From Burkholderiaceae bacterium (GTDB lineage: Bacteria; Pseudomonadota; Gammaproteobacteria; Burkholderiales; Burkholderiaceae_C): 64,000 nucleotides of DNA. Numbering within the stretch: position 1 is the stretch's first letter; each line of letters opens with the position of its first letter. The stretch is taken from the NCBI GenBank assembly GCA_031253795.1, contig JAIRVR010000012.1, forward strand, positions 32,994 to 96,993, in the 5' to 3' direction. The translations under genes and the position numbers were made by a program. The notes beneath the pieces are model-generated. The model was not told where the DNA came from. It saw nothing but the letters and a program-made list of their open reading frames with translations, and did no database searches. Of the stretch, positions 54,048 to 63,389 are shown one piece after another.

Positions 54048-55004
54048 CTAGCTGCCGCCGCGCCATGCGGCGGCGGCCAGTTCCTGGTCGGAGAGCACAT
54101 GGCCGGCCCCGTCCTGCATCTGCTCCACGGCCAGGTCGATGAAGGCGCGCACGCGCCGGGGCACGGCCGCGCGGCTGCCGTAGTACACGTGCAGGCCGAT
54201 GTGGTCGCTGGAATGCTGCAACAGCAGGGGCACCAGTCGCCCGGCCCGCAGGTGGGGTGCCGCGGCGATATTGGCCAGCTGGCCCAGGGCCTGGCCCGAC
54301 AGCACGGCATGCAGCTCCAGCTCGGCATCATTGGTGGACAGGGCTGCGGGCATGAAGCGCTGCTCGATGCCACCATCCACCTTCAGGTACCAGGGCAGCA
54401 CATTGTCCGTGGCACCGTGGCGGAACACGCTGCAGCGGTGCGCCGCCAGGTCGTCCAGGCACTGGGGTGCGCCATGCCGCTCCAGGTACTGCGGCGAGGC
54501 ACAGATGAACAGCTGGATGGGAAACAGCCTGCGCGCGATGACGCTCTCGTCGGGCGAGACGCCGATGCGAAAGCCCACGTCCACGCGGTCCTGCACCCAA
54601 TCGCCTATGCCGTCGTCCAGCCGTACATCGGGAACGATGTCCGGATGCCGGCGGCAGAACGCATCGACCAGGGGCATGAGCACAGGGGCAAACGAAGAAC
54701 GGGGACCGACGATGCGCAGCGGCCCCGCGATGTCCTCGCGGCTTTCGCGGGCCATGTTCAGCGCACGGTCCAGCGCGGCCAGGGCCGGCTGCGTGGTTTC
54801 CAGGAAGCGCTGTCCCTCCTCGGTCAGCGCCAGGCTGCGTGTCGTGCGATGCAGCAGGCGCACGCCCAGATGCTGCTCCAGCTGGGCCACGGCCTGGCTG
54901 GCCGCCTGCGGGCTGACTCCCTGGGCCAGGGCCGCCTGGCGCAGGCTGCCCAGTTCCACGGCCTTGGCGAAGGTGGCGATGGCGCGAAGTTCGTTGATGG
55001 GCAT
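54048..55004 (-). CDS. LysR-type transcriptional regulator
   Basis: A 318-residue LysR protein: MPINELRAIATFAKAVELGSLRQAALAQGVSPQAASQAVAQLEQHLGVRLLHRTTRSLALTEEG is the helix-turn-helix and linker, and the effector domain (GPLRIVGPRSSFAPVLMPLVDAF) follows. It belongs to the large group of AaeR/CrgA-like regulators. It converges with iorB and lies 83 nt downstream of the EamA transporter gene; either could be its target, but neither is in the usual divergent position. Confidence 0.88.
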   Translation of the reverse strand: MPINELRAIATFAKAVELGSLRQAALAQGVSPQAASQAVAQLEQHLGVRLLHRTTRSLALTEEGQRFLETTQPALAALDRALNMARESREDIAGPLRIVGPRSSFAPVLMPLVDAFCRRHPDIVPDVRLDDGIGDWVQDRVDVGFRIGVSPDESVIARRLFPIQLFICASPQYLERHGAPQCLDDLAAHRCSVFRHGATDNVLPWYLKVDGGIEQRFMPAALSTNDAELELHAVLSGQALGQLANIAAAPHLRAGRLVPLLLQHSSDHIGLHVYYGSRAAVPRRVRAFIDLAVEQMQDGAGHVLSDQELAAAAWRGGS

Positions 55005-55087
55005 GGGCGCGTCGCGGTCTGGATGAAAAGCTTTGCACCAGTATCGCCGGCCCGGTGCTCCCGCGCGCGCCACGCGCCGCTTGCCCT

Positions 55088-55978
55088 TCAGCGGCTCTGG
55101 CGTGCCAGCCAGACGCCGGCCGCCGCCAGCGCCATGCCGGCCAGGGCCGGCCCGCCCAGGGTTTCGCCGAACATGGCCCAGGCGATCAGGGCCGTGGCCG
55201 GCGGTGTCAGATAGAACAGGCTGGCCACGTTGACGGCACCGCCACGGCGTATCAGCAGATTGAGCAGGCTGACTGCCCCCACCGACAGCACCAGCACCAG
55301 CCAGGCCAGGGCGAACAGGAAGTCGCCTGTCCAGCGAATCTCCATGCTTTCCGTGGCCCAGGCCAGGGCGGCCGTCACGGCCAGGCAGGGCAGGTATTGG
55401 ATGAGCGATCCCGTGCGCAGATCGAAGCTGGGGCAAAAGCGCTTCTGGTACAGGGTACCGGCCGTGATGCCTGCCAGGGCCACGACGGCCGGGAGCAGCA
55501 TGGCCCACAGGGCATGGGCGGGCACGGAGGCGATCTTGCCAGCCACCACCAGGGCCACGCCCGCAAAGCCCAGGGCCAGGCCGGCCCATTGGCGGGGCCG
55601 GACGGCCTCGCCCAGCAGCAGGCCGGCCACCAGGGCCGTGATCAGCGGCTGCAGGCCCACGACCAGGGCCGTGATGCCCGATGGCAGGCCATGGCCTATG
55701 GCCGTGAACACACCGGCCAGGTAAACGCCATGCACGAACAGGCCCGAGACCGCGATATGCAGGCATTGCCGCGCCGAGCGCGGCCAGGGCGCACGCAGCA
55801 GCAGGGCCACGGGCGCCATCAGCGCAATGACGGCCACATAGCGCAGTGTCAGAAAGGTCAGAGGCTCGGCATAGGGCAGGCCGAACTTGGCGCCGATGAA
55901 ACCCGTGCTCCACAGGAGCACGAAGAACCACGGCAGCAGGGCGGCCGCAGGGCGCGGCGCAAGGGAGGCGGCATTCAT
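55088..55978 (-). CDS. EamA-type (DMT) transporter
   Basis: A 296-residue inner-membrane protein with ten hydrophobic helices in two EamA repeats (LLWSTGFIGAKFGLPYAEPLTFLTLRY is the classic first-repeat opening; LLIRRGGAVNVASLFYLTPPATALIAW the second-repeat motif). Such carriers export amino acids or metabolites; substrate unknown. Its ATG overlaps the stop of the upstream LysR gene (ATGA at 55975-55978), implying coupled expression and a likely regulator-transporter pair. Confidence 0.88.
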   Translation of the reverse strand: MNAASLAPRPAAALLPWFFVLLWSTGFIGAKFGLPYAEPLTFLTLRYVAVIALMAPVALLLRAPWPRSARQCLHIAVSGLFVHGVYLAGVFTAIGHGLPSGITALVVGLQPLITALVAGLLLGEAVRPRQWAGLALGFAGVALVVAGKIASVPAHALWAMLLPAVVALAGITAGTLYQKRFCPSFDLRTGSLIQYLPCLAVTAALAWATESMEIRWTGDFLFALAWLVLVLSVGAVSLLNLLIRRGGAVNVASLFYLTPPATALIAWAMFGETLGGPALAGMALAAAGVWLARQSR

Positions 55979-56943
55979 CGGGAGGCAGGGATGGGAGACG
56001 GGTCGGGTGACAGTCTCTCATGCCGGCCATACCAGGGGCCGGGCCCTGCGAACCACTGCGCCAGCGAATGGCGCAGCGCCGCCACGGCGGCGCTGCCATA
56101 GGCCGCCGAAGGCCGCAGAAAGTAGATGCCCGAGGAGCCGTCCAGCCGCCACCCGGGCAGCACGCGCACCAGCCGCCCGGCCTCCAGGTGCTCGGCCATG
56201 AGCCAGTGCCCCCCCGCCAGAATGCCCACGCCCATGGCGGCGGCCGTCAGCAGGGACTCGCTGTCGTTGCTGACCATGGGGCCGCGCACCACCACCGTGT
56301 GCCGCTGCTCGCCACGCACCAGCAGCCACTGCGGAAAGGACTGCAGCCCCGTGAAGCCCAGGCAGCGGTGTGCCTCCAGGTCCTGGGGCTGCAGGGGTGT
56401 TCCATGGGCCTGCAGATAGGCGGGCGAGGCGCACAGGATGCGCTCGTGTGCGCCCAGCCGCAGTGCCACCAGCCGGCTGTCCGCCAGCCGGCCTATGCGC
56501 ACGGCCGCATCGAAACGCTCGCCCACAAGGTCCACGAAGCGATCGCTGTATTCGGTCTCCAGCACGATCTGCGGATGGGCCAGGGCGAATTGCGCCAGCA
56601 GGGGACTGAGCCAGCGCCGCCCCATGGCGGCCGGCAAAGCCAGGCGCAGCAGCCCCCGGACCTGGGAAGCGCCCTGGGCGGCCTCATCCTGGGCCTCGGC
56701 GATGAGCTGGGAGGCCTGCCTGACCTTCTCCACCAGGCGCAGGCCCTCGTCGGTCAGGTGCAGATGCCGTGTGCTGCGCTCCACCAGGCGCACGCCCAGG
56801 CGCCGCTCCAGCGCGTTCAGCCGCTTGGACAGCACGGACGGGTGGCGCAGCAGGGCCCGGCCCGCGGCCGCGAACGAGCCCTGCTCCTGCAGGGCCACCA
56901 GGACTGCCAGTTCATCGGCGTGTCGGCTGTCGAGAAGATTCAT
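55975..56943 (-). CDS. LysR-type transcriptional regulator
   Basis: A 322-residue LysR protein with DNA-binding part ELAVLVALQEQGSFAAAGRALLRHPSVLSKRLNALERRLGVRLVERSTRHLHLTDEG and effector domain beginning GLLRLALPAAMGRRWLSPLL. Its start overlaps the quinone oxidoreductase stop (ATGA at 56940-56943) and its stop overlaps the EamA start, so it lies within a three-gene unit rather than divergent from a target. Ligand unknown. Confidence 0.88.
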   Translation of the reverse strand: MNLLDSRHADELAVLVALQEQGSFAAAGRALLRHPSVLSKRLNALERRLGVRLVERSTRHLHLTDEGLRLVEKVRQASQLIAEAQDEAAQGASQVRGLLRLALPAAMGRRWLSPLLAQFALAHPQIVLETEYSDRFVDLVGERFDAAVRIGRLADSRLVALRLGAHERILCASPAYLQAHGTPLQPQDLEAHRCLGFTGLQSFPQWLLVRGEQRHTVVVRGPMVSNDSESLLTAAAMGVGILAGGHWLMAEHLEAGRLVRVLPGWRLDGSSGIYFLRPSAAYGSAAVAALRHSLAQWFAGPGPWYGRHERLSPDPSPIPASR

Positions 56944-57920
56944 GGAGAGGGTTTCAGGATGATCGCACCTTGCGAACGTCCCTGCTCGAGATCGCCGTGG
57001 GCCTGCGCCACCTCGGCCAGCGCGTAGCTGCGCCACACACGGGGCCGCAGAATGCCGGACGCGGCGGCCGCCAGCACGTCGCGCGCACGCTCCTGGTACT
57101 CGGCCGCCGTGGCCGTGTGCGCGGCCAGCGAGGGCCGCGTGAGAAACAGCGAGCCCTTGGCGTTCAGGGTGGTGACCGCGATGGGATCGGGCAGGCCCGA
57201 GGTCGCGCCAAACGATACCAGCAGGCCGCGCGGGCGCAGGCTGTCCAGCGACGCCTCCAGGGTGGCGCGGCCTATGGGGTCGTAGACCACGTCGGCCTTG
57301 TGGCCCTGCGTGAGCTCGCGTACCTGGCCGGCCAGCGCGGCCCCGTCGAACACCAGGACGTCGTTGCAGCCGGCTGCCCGGGCCCGCTCCACGCTGGCGG
57401 CCCTGGACACCACGCCGATCACGAAGGCTCCCAGGTGCCGTGCCCAGGCACACATCAGCTGCCCCAGGGCGCCGGCAGCGCCATAGATGACGATGCGGCT
57501 GCCCGGGCCCACGGCGTGGGTGGTCTTGAGCAGGTACTGGGCCGTGATGCCCTTGAACAACAGGGCCGCGGCCTCGTCATCGCCCAGGCTGTCCGGCAGC
57601 CTGACCAGGCGCTCGGCCGGATACAGGCGCGCGCTGGCATAGGCGCCCAGCGGTCCCGTGGCATAGCCCACGCGGTCGCCGATCTTCAGATGGGCCACGC
57701 CTTCGCCCACGGCCGCCACACGCCCTGCGCCTTCCAGCCCCAGGTCCGAGGGAAAGGCCATGGGCACGGCCCCCTTGCGCTGGCTCACGTCCAGCGGGTT
57801 CACGCCGATGGCGGTCTGCTCCAGCCACACTTCTCCGGGCCCTGGTGACTGCTCCGGAAAGGACTGCAACCGCAGGGCCTCGGCGGGACCTGCCGCATCG
57901 ATTCTGATCTTGACTGCCAT
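56940..57920 (-). CDS. Zinc-free NADPH:quinone oxidoreductase (MDR superfamily)
   Basis: A 326-residue medium-chain oxidoreductase. IGVNPLDVSQRKGAVP and GLEGAGRVAAVGEGV are the quinone oxidoreductase forms of the catalytic domain; YGAAGALGQLMCAWARHLGA is the NADPH-binding Rossmann loop; no structural zinc cysteines are seen. It reduces quinones or related carbonyls in the cytosol. ATG at 57918-57920 is chosen because the upstream frame is without homology. First gene of the qor-LysR-EamA unit. Confidence 0.92.
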   Translation of the reverse strand: MAVKIRIDAAGPAEALRLQSFPEQSPGPGEVWLEQTAIGVNPLDVSQRKGAVPMAFPSDLGLEGAGRVAAVGEGVAHLKIGDRVGYATGPLGAYASARLYPAERLVRLPDSLGDDEAAALLFKGITAQYLLKTTHAVGPGSRIVIYGAAGALGQLMCAWARHLGAFVIGVVSRAASVERARAAGCNDVLVFDGAALAGQVRELTQGHKADVVYDPIGRATLEASLDSLRPRGLLVSFGATSGLPDPIAVTTLNAKGSLFLTRPSLAAHTATAAEYQERARDVLAAAASGILRPRVWRSYALAEVAQAHGDLEQGRSQGAIILKPSP

Positions 57921-58041
57921 GGTGTTCTTTGCACGCTGTGAGGGTCCCTCAGCGTAAGACACGGGAGAATCGGCAGCAATCAGGCAGGATGCACTGCACT
58001 GCTGCACCCTGTGCAGCAATCGCAGGGCCCGGCCTTTTGTC

Positions 58042-61000
58042 TCAACGCGGGCGGCGGCCCTGGGCCGCGGCACCGGCCGCCAGCAGCAGGCTCAGCAGGG
58101 CAAGCATCCAGGGCGAATCCACGGGGATGGCCTCGGTCGAAGGTCCGATGGGCGTGGTCACGGAGCTGGAACAGCCCGTCTCGCACGAGTCATCCCCCCC
58201 GCCCGTGACACTGGCCTTGTTGACGATGGTGGTGTTGCCCGCCGACGCCCTGGCTGTCACGGGGATCACGAAGCTCAGCGATTGGCCCACGGCCAGGCCG
58301 GCAGGCACGGTGCAGGTCACGCTCTGTCCGCTGGCCACGCATCCCGCGGGCATGGTGCCCAGGCTCAGGGATGTGGAAAGCACATCGCGCACCGTGGCCG
58401 GCGCCGTGGTCGGCGCCGCCCCGGTATTGGTCACCGTGAACACATAGTTGGCCGACTGCCCGACCTGGAAATTGCCGGAGGAGAAAGTCTTGCTGAGCGA
58501 CAGCTTGGGCGCATTCACCGGCACCACCACCTGGGGACTGTCGCAATGGGCCAGGCACAGGGGGTCGCCGCCGCCCGTGACCTGGGCCGTGTTGATGACC
58601 GTGCTGCCCGCCGTGCCGGCCTTGGCCACCACGGACACCGTAAAGCTTGCCGAGGCCCCGACGGCCAGGCCCTGCGCCACCGTGCAGGTCACGACCTGGC
58701 CGGACACGGTGCAGCCCGGGGAAACGCCCGTGATGGTCAGCGCCGAAGCCACGGCGTCGCGCACCACGCTGGGCTCGGTGGTCGCGATGGTGCCGGTGTT
58801 GCGCACCGTGATGACATAGCTGGCCGCCGCGCCTTCGGCAAAGGCGCCGGTGGATGCCGTCTTGCCCACCTCCAGCCGCGGGGCCTCCACGGGCGTGGTC
58901 ACTTCCTCGCTGTCGCAGCGGGCCACGCAGGAGGGATCGCCACCGCCCGTGACGCTGGCGATGTTGACCAGGGTGGTATTGGCCGCCGCCGCTTGGGGCG
59001 TGACGGGAATCGACACGCTCCACTGCGCTCCCGTGGCCAGGCCAGCGGGCACGGTGCAGGTCAGCACCTGGTCCATGACCGAGCATCCGGCCGGCACCGC
59101 GCCGATGGTCAGCGTGGACGCCAGCACGTCGCGCACCGTGGACGGTGCCGTCGTTGCCGCCGTGCCGGTGTTGCGCACGGTCAGGGTGTAACTGGCCTGC
59201 TGGCCCACGACGAAGACGGAACTCGAGGCCTTCTTGGCGACCTCCAGCTGGGGCGTGTTGACGGGTTCCACCACCTGGTTGCTGTCGCAGCCCGTGGCGC
59301 AGGAGGGATCACCCCCGCCCTGAATGCGCGCCGAGTTGGAGATCGTGGTGTTGGCGGCCGCCGTCATGGGCGTCACGGGAATGGAAAAGCTCACCTGGCC
59401 GCCCGGAGGCAGGCCGGCGGCGATGCCACAGGTCACCATCTGGCCCGAGGCCGTGCAGGCGGCCGGCAGCGTGCCTATGGTCAGGGTCGAGGCCAGCACA
59501 TCGCTGACCCGGGTGCCGGCCGTGGTGTCGGCCGTGCCCGTGTTGGTGACCGTCAGCACATAGCGCGCAGGCTGGCCCACGATGAAGGCATCCTCGGAAG
59601 CGCGCTTGGCGATCTTGAGCTTGGGCGTATTGACGGGCACCTTCACGTCATTGCTGTCGCATGCCGTGGCGCAGGCGGGATCGCCACCGCCACTGACCTG
59701 GGCCATATTGCTGATGGCCGTGTTCGCGGCCGCGGCCAGCGGGGTGACGGTGATGGCAAAGGCCACCTGGCTGCTGGTGGCCATGCCTGCGGGAATGGTG
59801 CAGGTGACGACCTGGCCCGTGAAACTGCAGCCCGTGGACACGGCATTGATCTGCAGCGTGGGCGCCACGGTGTCGCTGACCGTGGCCGCCGCCGTCGTCG
59901 CCGCCGTGCCCGTGTTGCGGACCGTGAGCACATACCTGGCGCTCACGCCCACGACCAGGGAATCCAGGGAGGCCGACTTGGCAATGCTCAGCCGGGGCGC
60001 CTTGACGGGCACCTGGACCTCGTTGCTGGCGCAGCCGGCCGTGCACAGGGGATCGCCGCCACCCGTGATCGTGGCGGTATTGGCCAGCAGGATGTTCCCC
60101 ACCGTGGGCGTGACCGGAATGGCAAAGCTGACCTGGCTGTTGGGTGCCAGGCCCGCGGCGACGGTACAGCTGACCGTCTGGCCGCTGCGCGTGCAACCGG
60201 CGGGCAGCGTGCCTATGGTCAGGCGGCTGTCCAGGGTGTCGCTGACCACGGCATCCACCGGGGTGGCACCCGTGCCGGCGTTGGACACGGTGAGTGCATA
60301 GCTGGCCTGCAGGCCGACGATGAAGGAATCCATGGAGGCCGACTTGCGCACCTGGAGCCTGGGCTGGCCCACGATGGTCGTCTTCGCGCTGGCGCAGCTG
60401 GTGTTGGCCGGATCGCACTGCGGCCCGGGAGCGGAAGGCGGGTTCGCGCCCGGCCCCGTGGGCGCGGGATGCGTGGCCGCGTAATTGGTGATGGCCCCCA
60501 CGGCAGGCGCGCTGACATCGATGGTGAAGGCCTGGCTGGCCCCATTGCCAGGCAGCGTACCGGCCAGCGTGCAGGTGAGCAGGGCACCTGCCACGTTCAG
60601 CGGCGTGCAGCTGACCGGAGCGCTGGCGGCCGTGGCGGCCACGCCCGGTGGCAACTGGTCCTGCACCACGGGATTGGCCACAGCGGCCGTCCCGCCCACC
60701 CGGTTGTTCCTCAGCGTGAGCTCGTAGGAAAAGACATCGCCCACGAAGGCGGAGTTCGGCCCGGTCTTCTCCACCACCACCAGGCCCTGGCGCTGGCTGG
60801 TCACCGTGCTGGTGTTGTTGAGCGCATTGGTGTCGTTGATGGTGATGGAGGCCGTGTTGGTGACACTGTTGGTGCCCGCCACCGGAGTCACCTGGAAGCG
60901 GTAGAGCAGGTAGTCGCCCGTGGTCGGCGCCACGGCCGGATCGCCTGCGCTGGCGTTCACGGGCAGGGACCCCGTCGTCATGGCCAGGGTGCCGCCACTG

Positions 61001-61971
61001 GCTGCCTGGGTGCCGCAGGTGGCGGCGCCAAAGGGCGTGCAGCTGATGGCCGAGGTCAGGCTGACATTGGGAGGCAGCAGGTCGGACACCGGGACATTGC
61101 CCGAGGCATTGGGTCCGTAGTTCCAGACCCTGACCTCGTAGTCGAAGGCCGCGCCATCGTTGAAGCTGTCGGGCCCGGTCTTGGCAATGCCGATGTCCGT
61201 ATTGAAATTGGCACAGCCGTCATAGGACGCCGGGTCGCTGGGGTCACGCAGGTTGGCAGCGGGAATGATCTGCGCAGCCTGGCCCGGCGGTGTCCAGCGC
61301 AGGCGCAGATGGTTGATGCCGCCCTGGTTGTTCCAATGCACCCGCATGGCATAGCAGGTATTGTTCTGCGCCGCCACGAAGCTGCCGGGAATGGTCTCGA
61401 ATATCCCGTCGTTCGCCGTATACGAGCTCAATTGCCCCACGGGCACGTTGTAATCAAAGCTTCTGTAATGGGCCGCATTGGCCTTGCTGAAGTTGGTGGA
61501 AAACTCCACTTTCACTTCATCGTCATGCGCCGCCGAGAACCCATAGGTCCCTGCACTGGGAAAAACCACCAGCGCATACACCACACGGCCCTGAAGCCAT
61601 TGCTGACATGCGGGCAATGACTGCCAGTCGCCACCTGCATTGTTATTGCACAAGGCACCGCTGGCAGCGCTCCAGTCGATGTTGGACGAGCTGCCCGAGG
61701 ATGCAATATTCGTTGTCGAACTGGCGAAAGTGATCAGGTTCTGCAACTGCACTGCAGAGTTGCCACCCTGGTAGTTCGTATAGTTCGGCGTGGGCGATCC
61801 GCCCGGCACCGACACCTGTCCACGAAAGTTGTCGTAAATGACGGAGGCACTGGATATCGCGGGAATCAAGGACAACAAACACAATCCACCCAGCCAGGTC
61901 ATTCCATGGCGCAATCCAGAAAAACCCTCAATCTTTTCTTTTGAAAAGCATGCACCTTGCCTCAAATTCAT
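58042..61971 (-). CDS. Large exported DUF11 repeat protein with IPTL-CTERM-like tail
   Basis: About 1309 residues. After a signal peptide (GMTWLGGLCLLSLIPAISSASV) comes a PA14-like domain (about 45-215; VVYALVVFPSAGTYGFSAAHDDEVKVEF), two divergent DUF11 modules (IAKTGPDSFNDGAAFDYEVRV; VVEKTGPNSAFVGDVFSYEL), six close DUF11 modules of 122-124 residues, and a tail AIPVDSPWMLALLSLLLAAGAAAQGRR, a hydrophobic helix with Arg cluster like the IPTL-CTERM sorting signal. Each close module has four cysteines in fixed positions, probably disulfides. It should be a surface or secreted adhesion/scaffold protein. The ATG at 61969-61971 follows AAGGCAGG; an earlier ATG at 61989 is possible. Confidence 0.85.
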   Translation of the reverse strand: MNLRQGACFSKEKIEGFSGLRHGMTWLGGLCLLSLIPAISSASVIYDNFRGQVSVPGGSPTPNYTNYQGGNSAVQLQNLITFASSTTNIASSGSSSNIDWSAASGALCNNNAGGDWQSLPACQQWLQGRVVYALVVFPSAGTYGFSAAHDDEVKVEFSTNFSKANAAHYRSFDYNVPVGQLSSYTANDGIFETIPGSFVAAQNNTCYAMRVHWNNQGGINHLRLRWTPPGQAAQIIPAANLRDPSDPASYDGCANFNTDIGIAKTGPDSFNDGAAFDYEVRVWNYGPNASGNVPVSDLLPPNVSLTSAISCTPFGAATCGTQAASGGTLAMTTGSLPVNASAGDPAVAPTTGDYLLYRFQVTPVAGTNSVTNTASITINDTNALNNTSTVTSQRQGLVVVEKTGPNSAFVGDVFSYELTLRNNRVGGTAAVANPVVQDQLPPGVAATAASAPVSCTPLNVAGALLTCTLAGTLPGNGASQAFTIDVSAPAVGAITNYAATHPAPTGPGANPPSAPGPQCDPANTSCASAKTTIVGQPRLQVRKSASMDSFIVGLQASYALTVSNAGTGATPVDAVVSDTLDSRLTIGTLPAGCTRSGQTVSCTVAAGLAPNSQVSFAIPVTPTVGNILLANTATITGGGDPLCTAGCASNEVQVPVKAPRLSIAKSASLDSLVVGVSARYVLTVRNTGTAATTAAATVSDTVAPTLQINAVSTGCSFTGQVVTCTIPAGMATSSQVAFAITVTPLAAAANTAISNMAQVSGGGDPACATACDSNDVKVPVNTPKLKIAKRASEDAFIVGQPARYVLTVTNTGTADTTAGTRVSDVLASTLTIGTLPAACTASGQMVTCGIAAGLPPGGQVSFSIPVTPMTAAANTTISNSARIQGGGDPSCATGCDSNQVVEPVNTPQLEVAKKASSSVFVVGQQASYTLTVRNTGTAATTAPSTVRDVLASTLTIGAVPAGCSVMDQVLTCTVPAGLATGAQWSVSIPVTPQAAAANTTLVNIASVTGGGDPSCVARCDSEEVTTPVEAPRLEVGKTASTGAFAEGAAASYVITVRNTGTIATTEPSVVRDAVASALTITGVSPGCTVSGQVVTCTVAQGLAVGASASFTVSVVAKAGTAGSTVINTAQVTGGGDPLCLAHCDSPQVVVPVNAPKLSLSKTFSSGNFQVGQSANYVFTVTNTGAAPTTAPATVRDVLSTSLSLGTMPAGCVASGQSVTCTVPAGLAVGQSLSFVIPVTARASAGNTTIVNKASVTGGGDDSCETGCSSSVTTPIGPSTEAIPVDSPWMLALLSLLLAAGAAAQGRRPR
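58138..60363 (-). repeat. Six tandem DUF11-coding units of about 372 bp
   Basis: The coding DNA repeats with a 372-bp period (five units of 372 and one of 366). Each unit begins with P-[RKQ]-L and ends after GGGDPxCxxxCxS..PV. The units have diverged at the protein level, so they are old duplications, not a recent slippage array, but the near-constant length points to selection for module spacing. Confidence 0.85.
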
Positions 61972-62245
61972 GAAGACCTGCCTTCTCATCGAATGGAATA
62001 GGCATGAATGAATTCACCATGCCGCAGGCCCCATCATCGCGATGGCGGTTGAATAGTTTGTAGGAGAATTTCCAATGATTTATTTACATTTGATTTCACC
62101 AGAATCAAATGCTTGCTAACAAATAGGCCATTGGAATTCCATATTCAGGATTGAAAACCTGGCGGAATGGGCCGCCGCCTTGGGAGGGCGGGTTACCCCA
62201 TGCCCACGCAGCCCACCGGCCTGGAACAGGCCACCGGACCGGCAG
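61972..62245. other. 274-nt gap upstream of the DUF11 gene
   Basis: AT-rich against its neighbours between about 62040 and 62150, as expected for the promoter of the DUF11 gene on the - strand. At 62160-62178 there is a GGCGG..CCGCC inverted repeat (hairpin) just past the end of the peroxiredoxin gene, followed on the - strand by a short T-rich stretch: a weak terminator candidate. Confidence 0.4.
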
Positions 62246-62821
62246 TCAGCGGCCCGTCAGCCGCTTGACCGCGGCCTCGGTTTTCTGCACGTGCTCGTCC
62301 GGGTCCGGGCCCTCGTGCACGAAGCGCACCTTGCCGTCCTGGCCTATCACATAGGAAATGCGGTCGGCACGCTGGGGATTGGCTGCAGCCGAGGCGTCGT
62401 AGGCGCGTATGGTTTGCGCCTGGGGGTCGGAGGCCACGGCGAACTGGTCGCGGCAGGCCTCGGTGGAAAAGCGCTTCAAGGTGGCGATGTCGTCATGCGA
62501 CATCCCCACCACGGTGGCGCCCATGGCCTTGAAACGCGGCGTGGCTTCGGCGAAGGCATGGGCCTCCAGAGTACAGCCCTGCGTGAAGGCCTTGGGGAAG
62601 AAATACAGCACCACAGGCCCTTGGCGCAGCGCTGCCGCCATGTCGAAATCGAAGGCTTTGCCGGCCACGGCGGCCTGCGTGGTGAAAGCCGGCGCGCTGT
62701 CCCCCACCTTGAGGGCGGCATGGGCCAGCGGCGAGCACAGGGCTGCGGCGACCCAGGGCGCGACGGCCCTGGCGCAGCGGCGGCCCCAGGGGGTGAGGAA
62801 AAAGCGGGGAGAACGGGACAT
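62246..62821 (-). CDS. Exported thioredoxin-type peroxiredoxin (AhpC/TSA, BCP-like)
   Basis: A 191-residue protein. The first 36 residues (CARAVAPWVAAALCSPLAHA) are a signal peptide; LKVGDSAPAFTTQAAVAGKAFDF opens the peroxiredoxin fold, and YFFPKAFTQGCTLEA carries the peroxidatic Cys in the PxxxTxxC motif. A second Cys (TEACRDQF) may be resolving. It reduces peroxides in the periplasm. The usual bacterioferritin comigratory protein is cytosolic, so export is notable. CAGGAGG precedes the ATG at 62819-62821. Confidence 0.87.
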   Translation of the reverse strand: MSRSPRFFLTPWGRRCARAVAPWVAAALCSPLAHAALKVGDSAPAFTTQAAVAGKAFDFDMAAALRQGPVVLYFFPKAFTQGCTLEAHAFAEATPRFKAMGATVVGMSHDDIATLKRFSTEACRDQFAVASDPQAQTIRAYDASAAANPQRADRISYVIGQDGKVRFVHEGPDPDEHVQKTEAAVKRLTGR

Positions 62822-62959
62822 GCATGGCCTCCTGCAGGATGGGACGGGAAAGCCGATTGTGACCAATCGGCAAGTCCCTGCGCCCGTGCCGGCCGCCCGT
62901 GTGCAGGCGCGTGGCACAGGTGTGACCGAGGGCCAAGGCCCCTGACGCCAACCCGGGCT

Positions 62960-62988
62960 CTTGAAAGCGCGCGGATTTGCCTTATTAT
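62960..62988 (+). promoter_or_regulatory. groES promoter (CTTGAAA ... TATTAT)
   Basis: CTTGAAA at 62960-62966 matches both the sigma32 -35 (CTTGAAA) and, as TTGAAA, the sigma70 -35; TATTAT at 62983-62988 is a fair sigma70 -10 at a 16-nt spacing. The sigma32 -10 (CCCCATnT) is not seen. The -10 runs into the CIRCE operator. Confidence 0.65.
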
Positions 62989-63014
62989 TAGCACTCGTTG
63001 GGCATGAGTGCTAA
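62988..63014. promoter_or_regulatory. CIRCE operator, HrcA-binding site
   Basis: TTAGCACTC-N9-GAGTGCTAA, matching the consensus at every position (arms 62988-62996 and 63006-63014). HrcA bound here represses groESL at normal temperature. It overlaps the -10 end and lies about 85 nt before the groES start. Confidence 0.97.
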
Positions 63015-63098
63015 CAGCACGCCTACACTGTTTCCGAATGCCGGTCCGTCCGGGCCGGCAAGTCTTGTTTCAACTGTGTTGATGATTTAGGAGTTGGT

Positions 63099-63389
63099 AT
63101 GAACCTGCGTCCCCTGCACGATCGCGTGATCGTCAAGCGCCTCGAGAACGAAACCAAGACGGCTTCGGGCATCGTGATCCCCGACAACGCCACCGAGAAG
63201 CCCGACCAGGGCGAAGTGCTGGCAGTGGGCCCCGGCAAGAAGAACGACAAGGGTGAAGTCATCGCCCTGAACGTGAAGGTCGGCGACCGCGTTCTGTTCG
63301 GCAAGTACAGCGGCCAATCCGTCAAGGTCAACGGCGACGAACTGCTGGTGATGAAGGAAGACGACCTGTTCGCGGTCGTCGAGAAGTAA
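63099..63389 (+). CDS. groES: Co-chaperonin GroES
   Basis: A 96-residue cochaperonin: [29 protein letters not shown].., mobile loop around residues 17-33, [48 protein letters not shown]. It caps GroEL during protein folding. TAGGAG lies upstream of the ATG. First gene of the CIRCE-controlled operon, 48 nt before groEL. Confidence 0.98.
   Translation: MNLRPLHDRVIVKRLENETKTASGIVIPDNATEKPDQGEVLAVGPGKKNDKGEVIALNVKVGDRVLFGKYSGQSVKVNGDELLVMKEDDLFAVVEK

Larger units (their letters stand above)
62822..63098. other. 277-nt divergent region between peroxiredoxin and groES
   Basis: Contains the heat-shock promoter and CIRCE of groESL (listed separately) at the right, and no gene. The left 130 bases look like an ordinary leader for the peroxiredoxin gene. 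Confidence 0.5.

Noticed and set aside
58138..60363. Regular 372-bp periodicity considered as a CRISPR or satellite
   Set aside because: The period codes for protein modules and lacks short identical repeats with unique spacers.
58282..61620. A 1112-codon open frame on the + strand
   Set aside because: Antisense to the DUF11 protein; its apparent repeats are the reflection of the DUF11 units.
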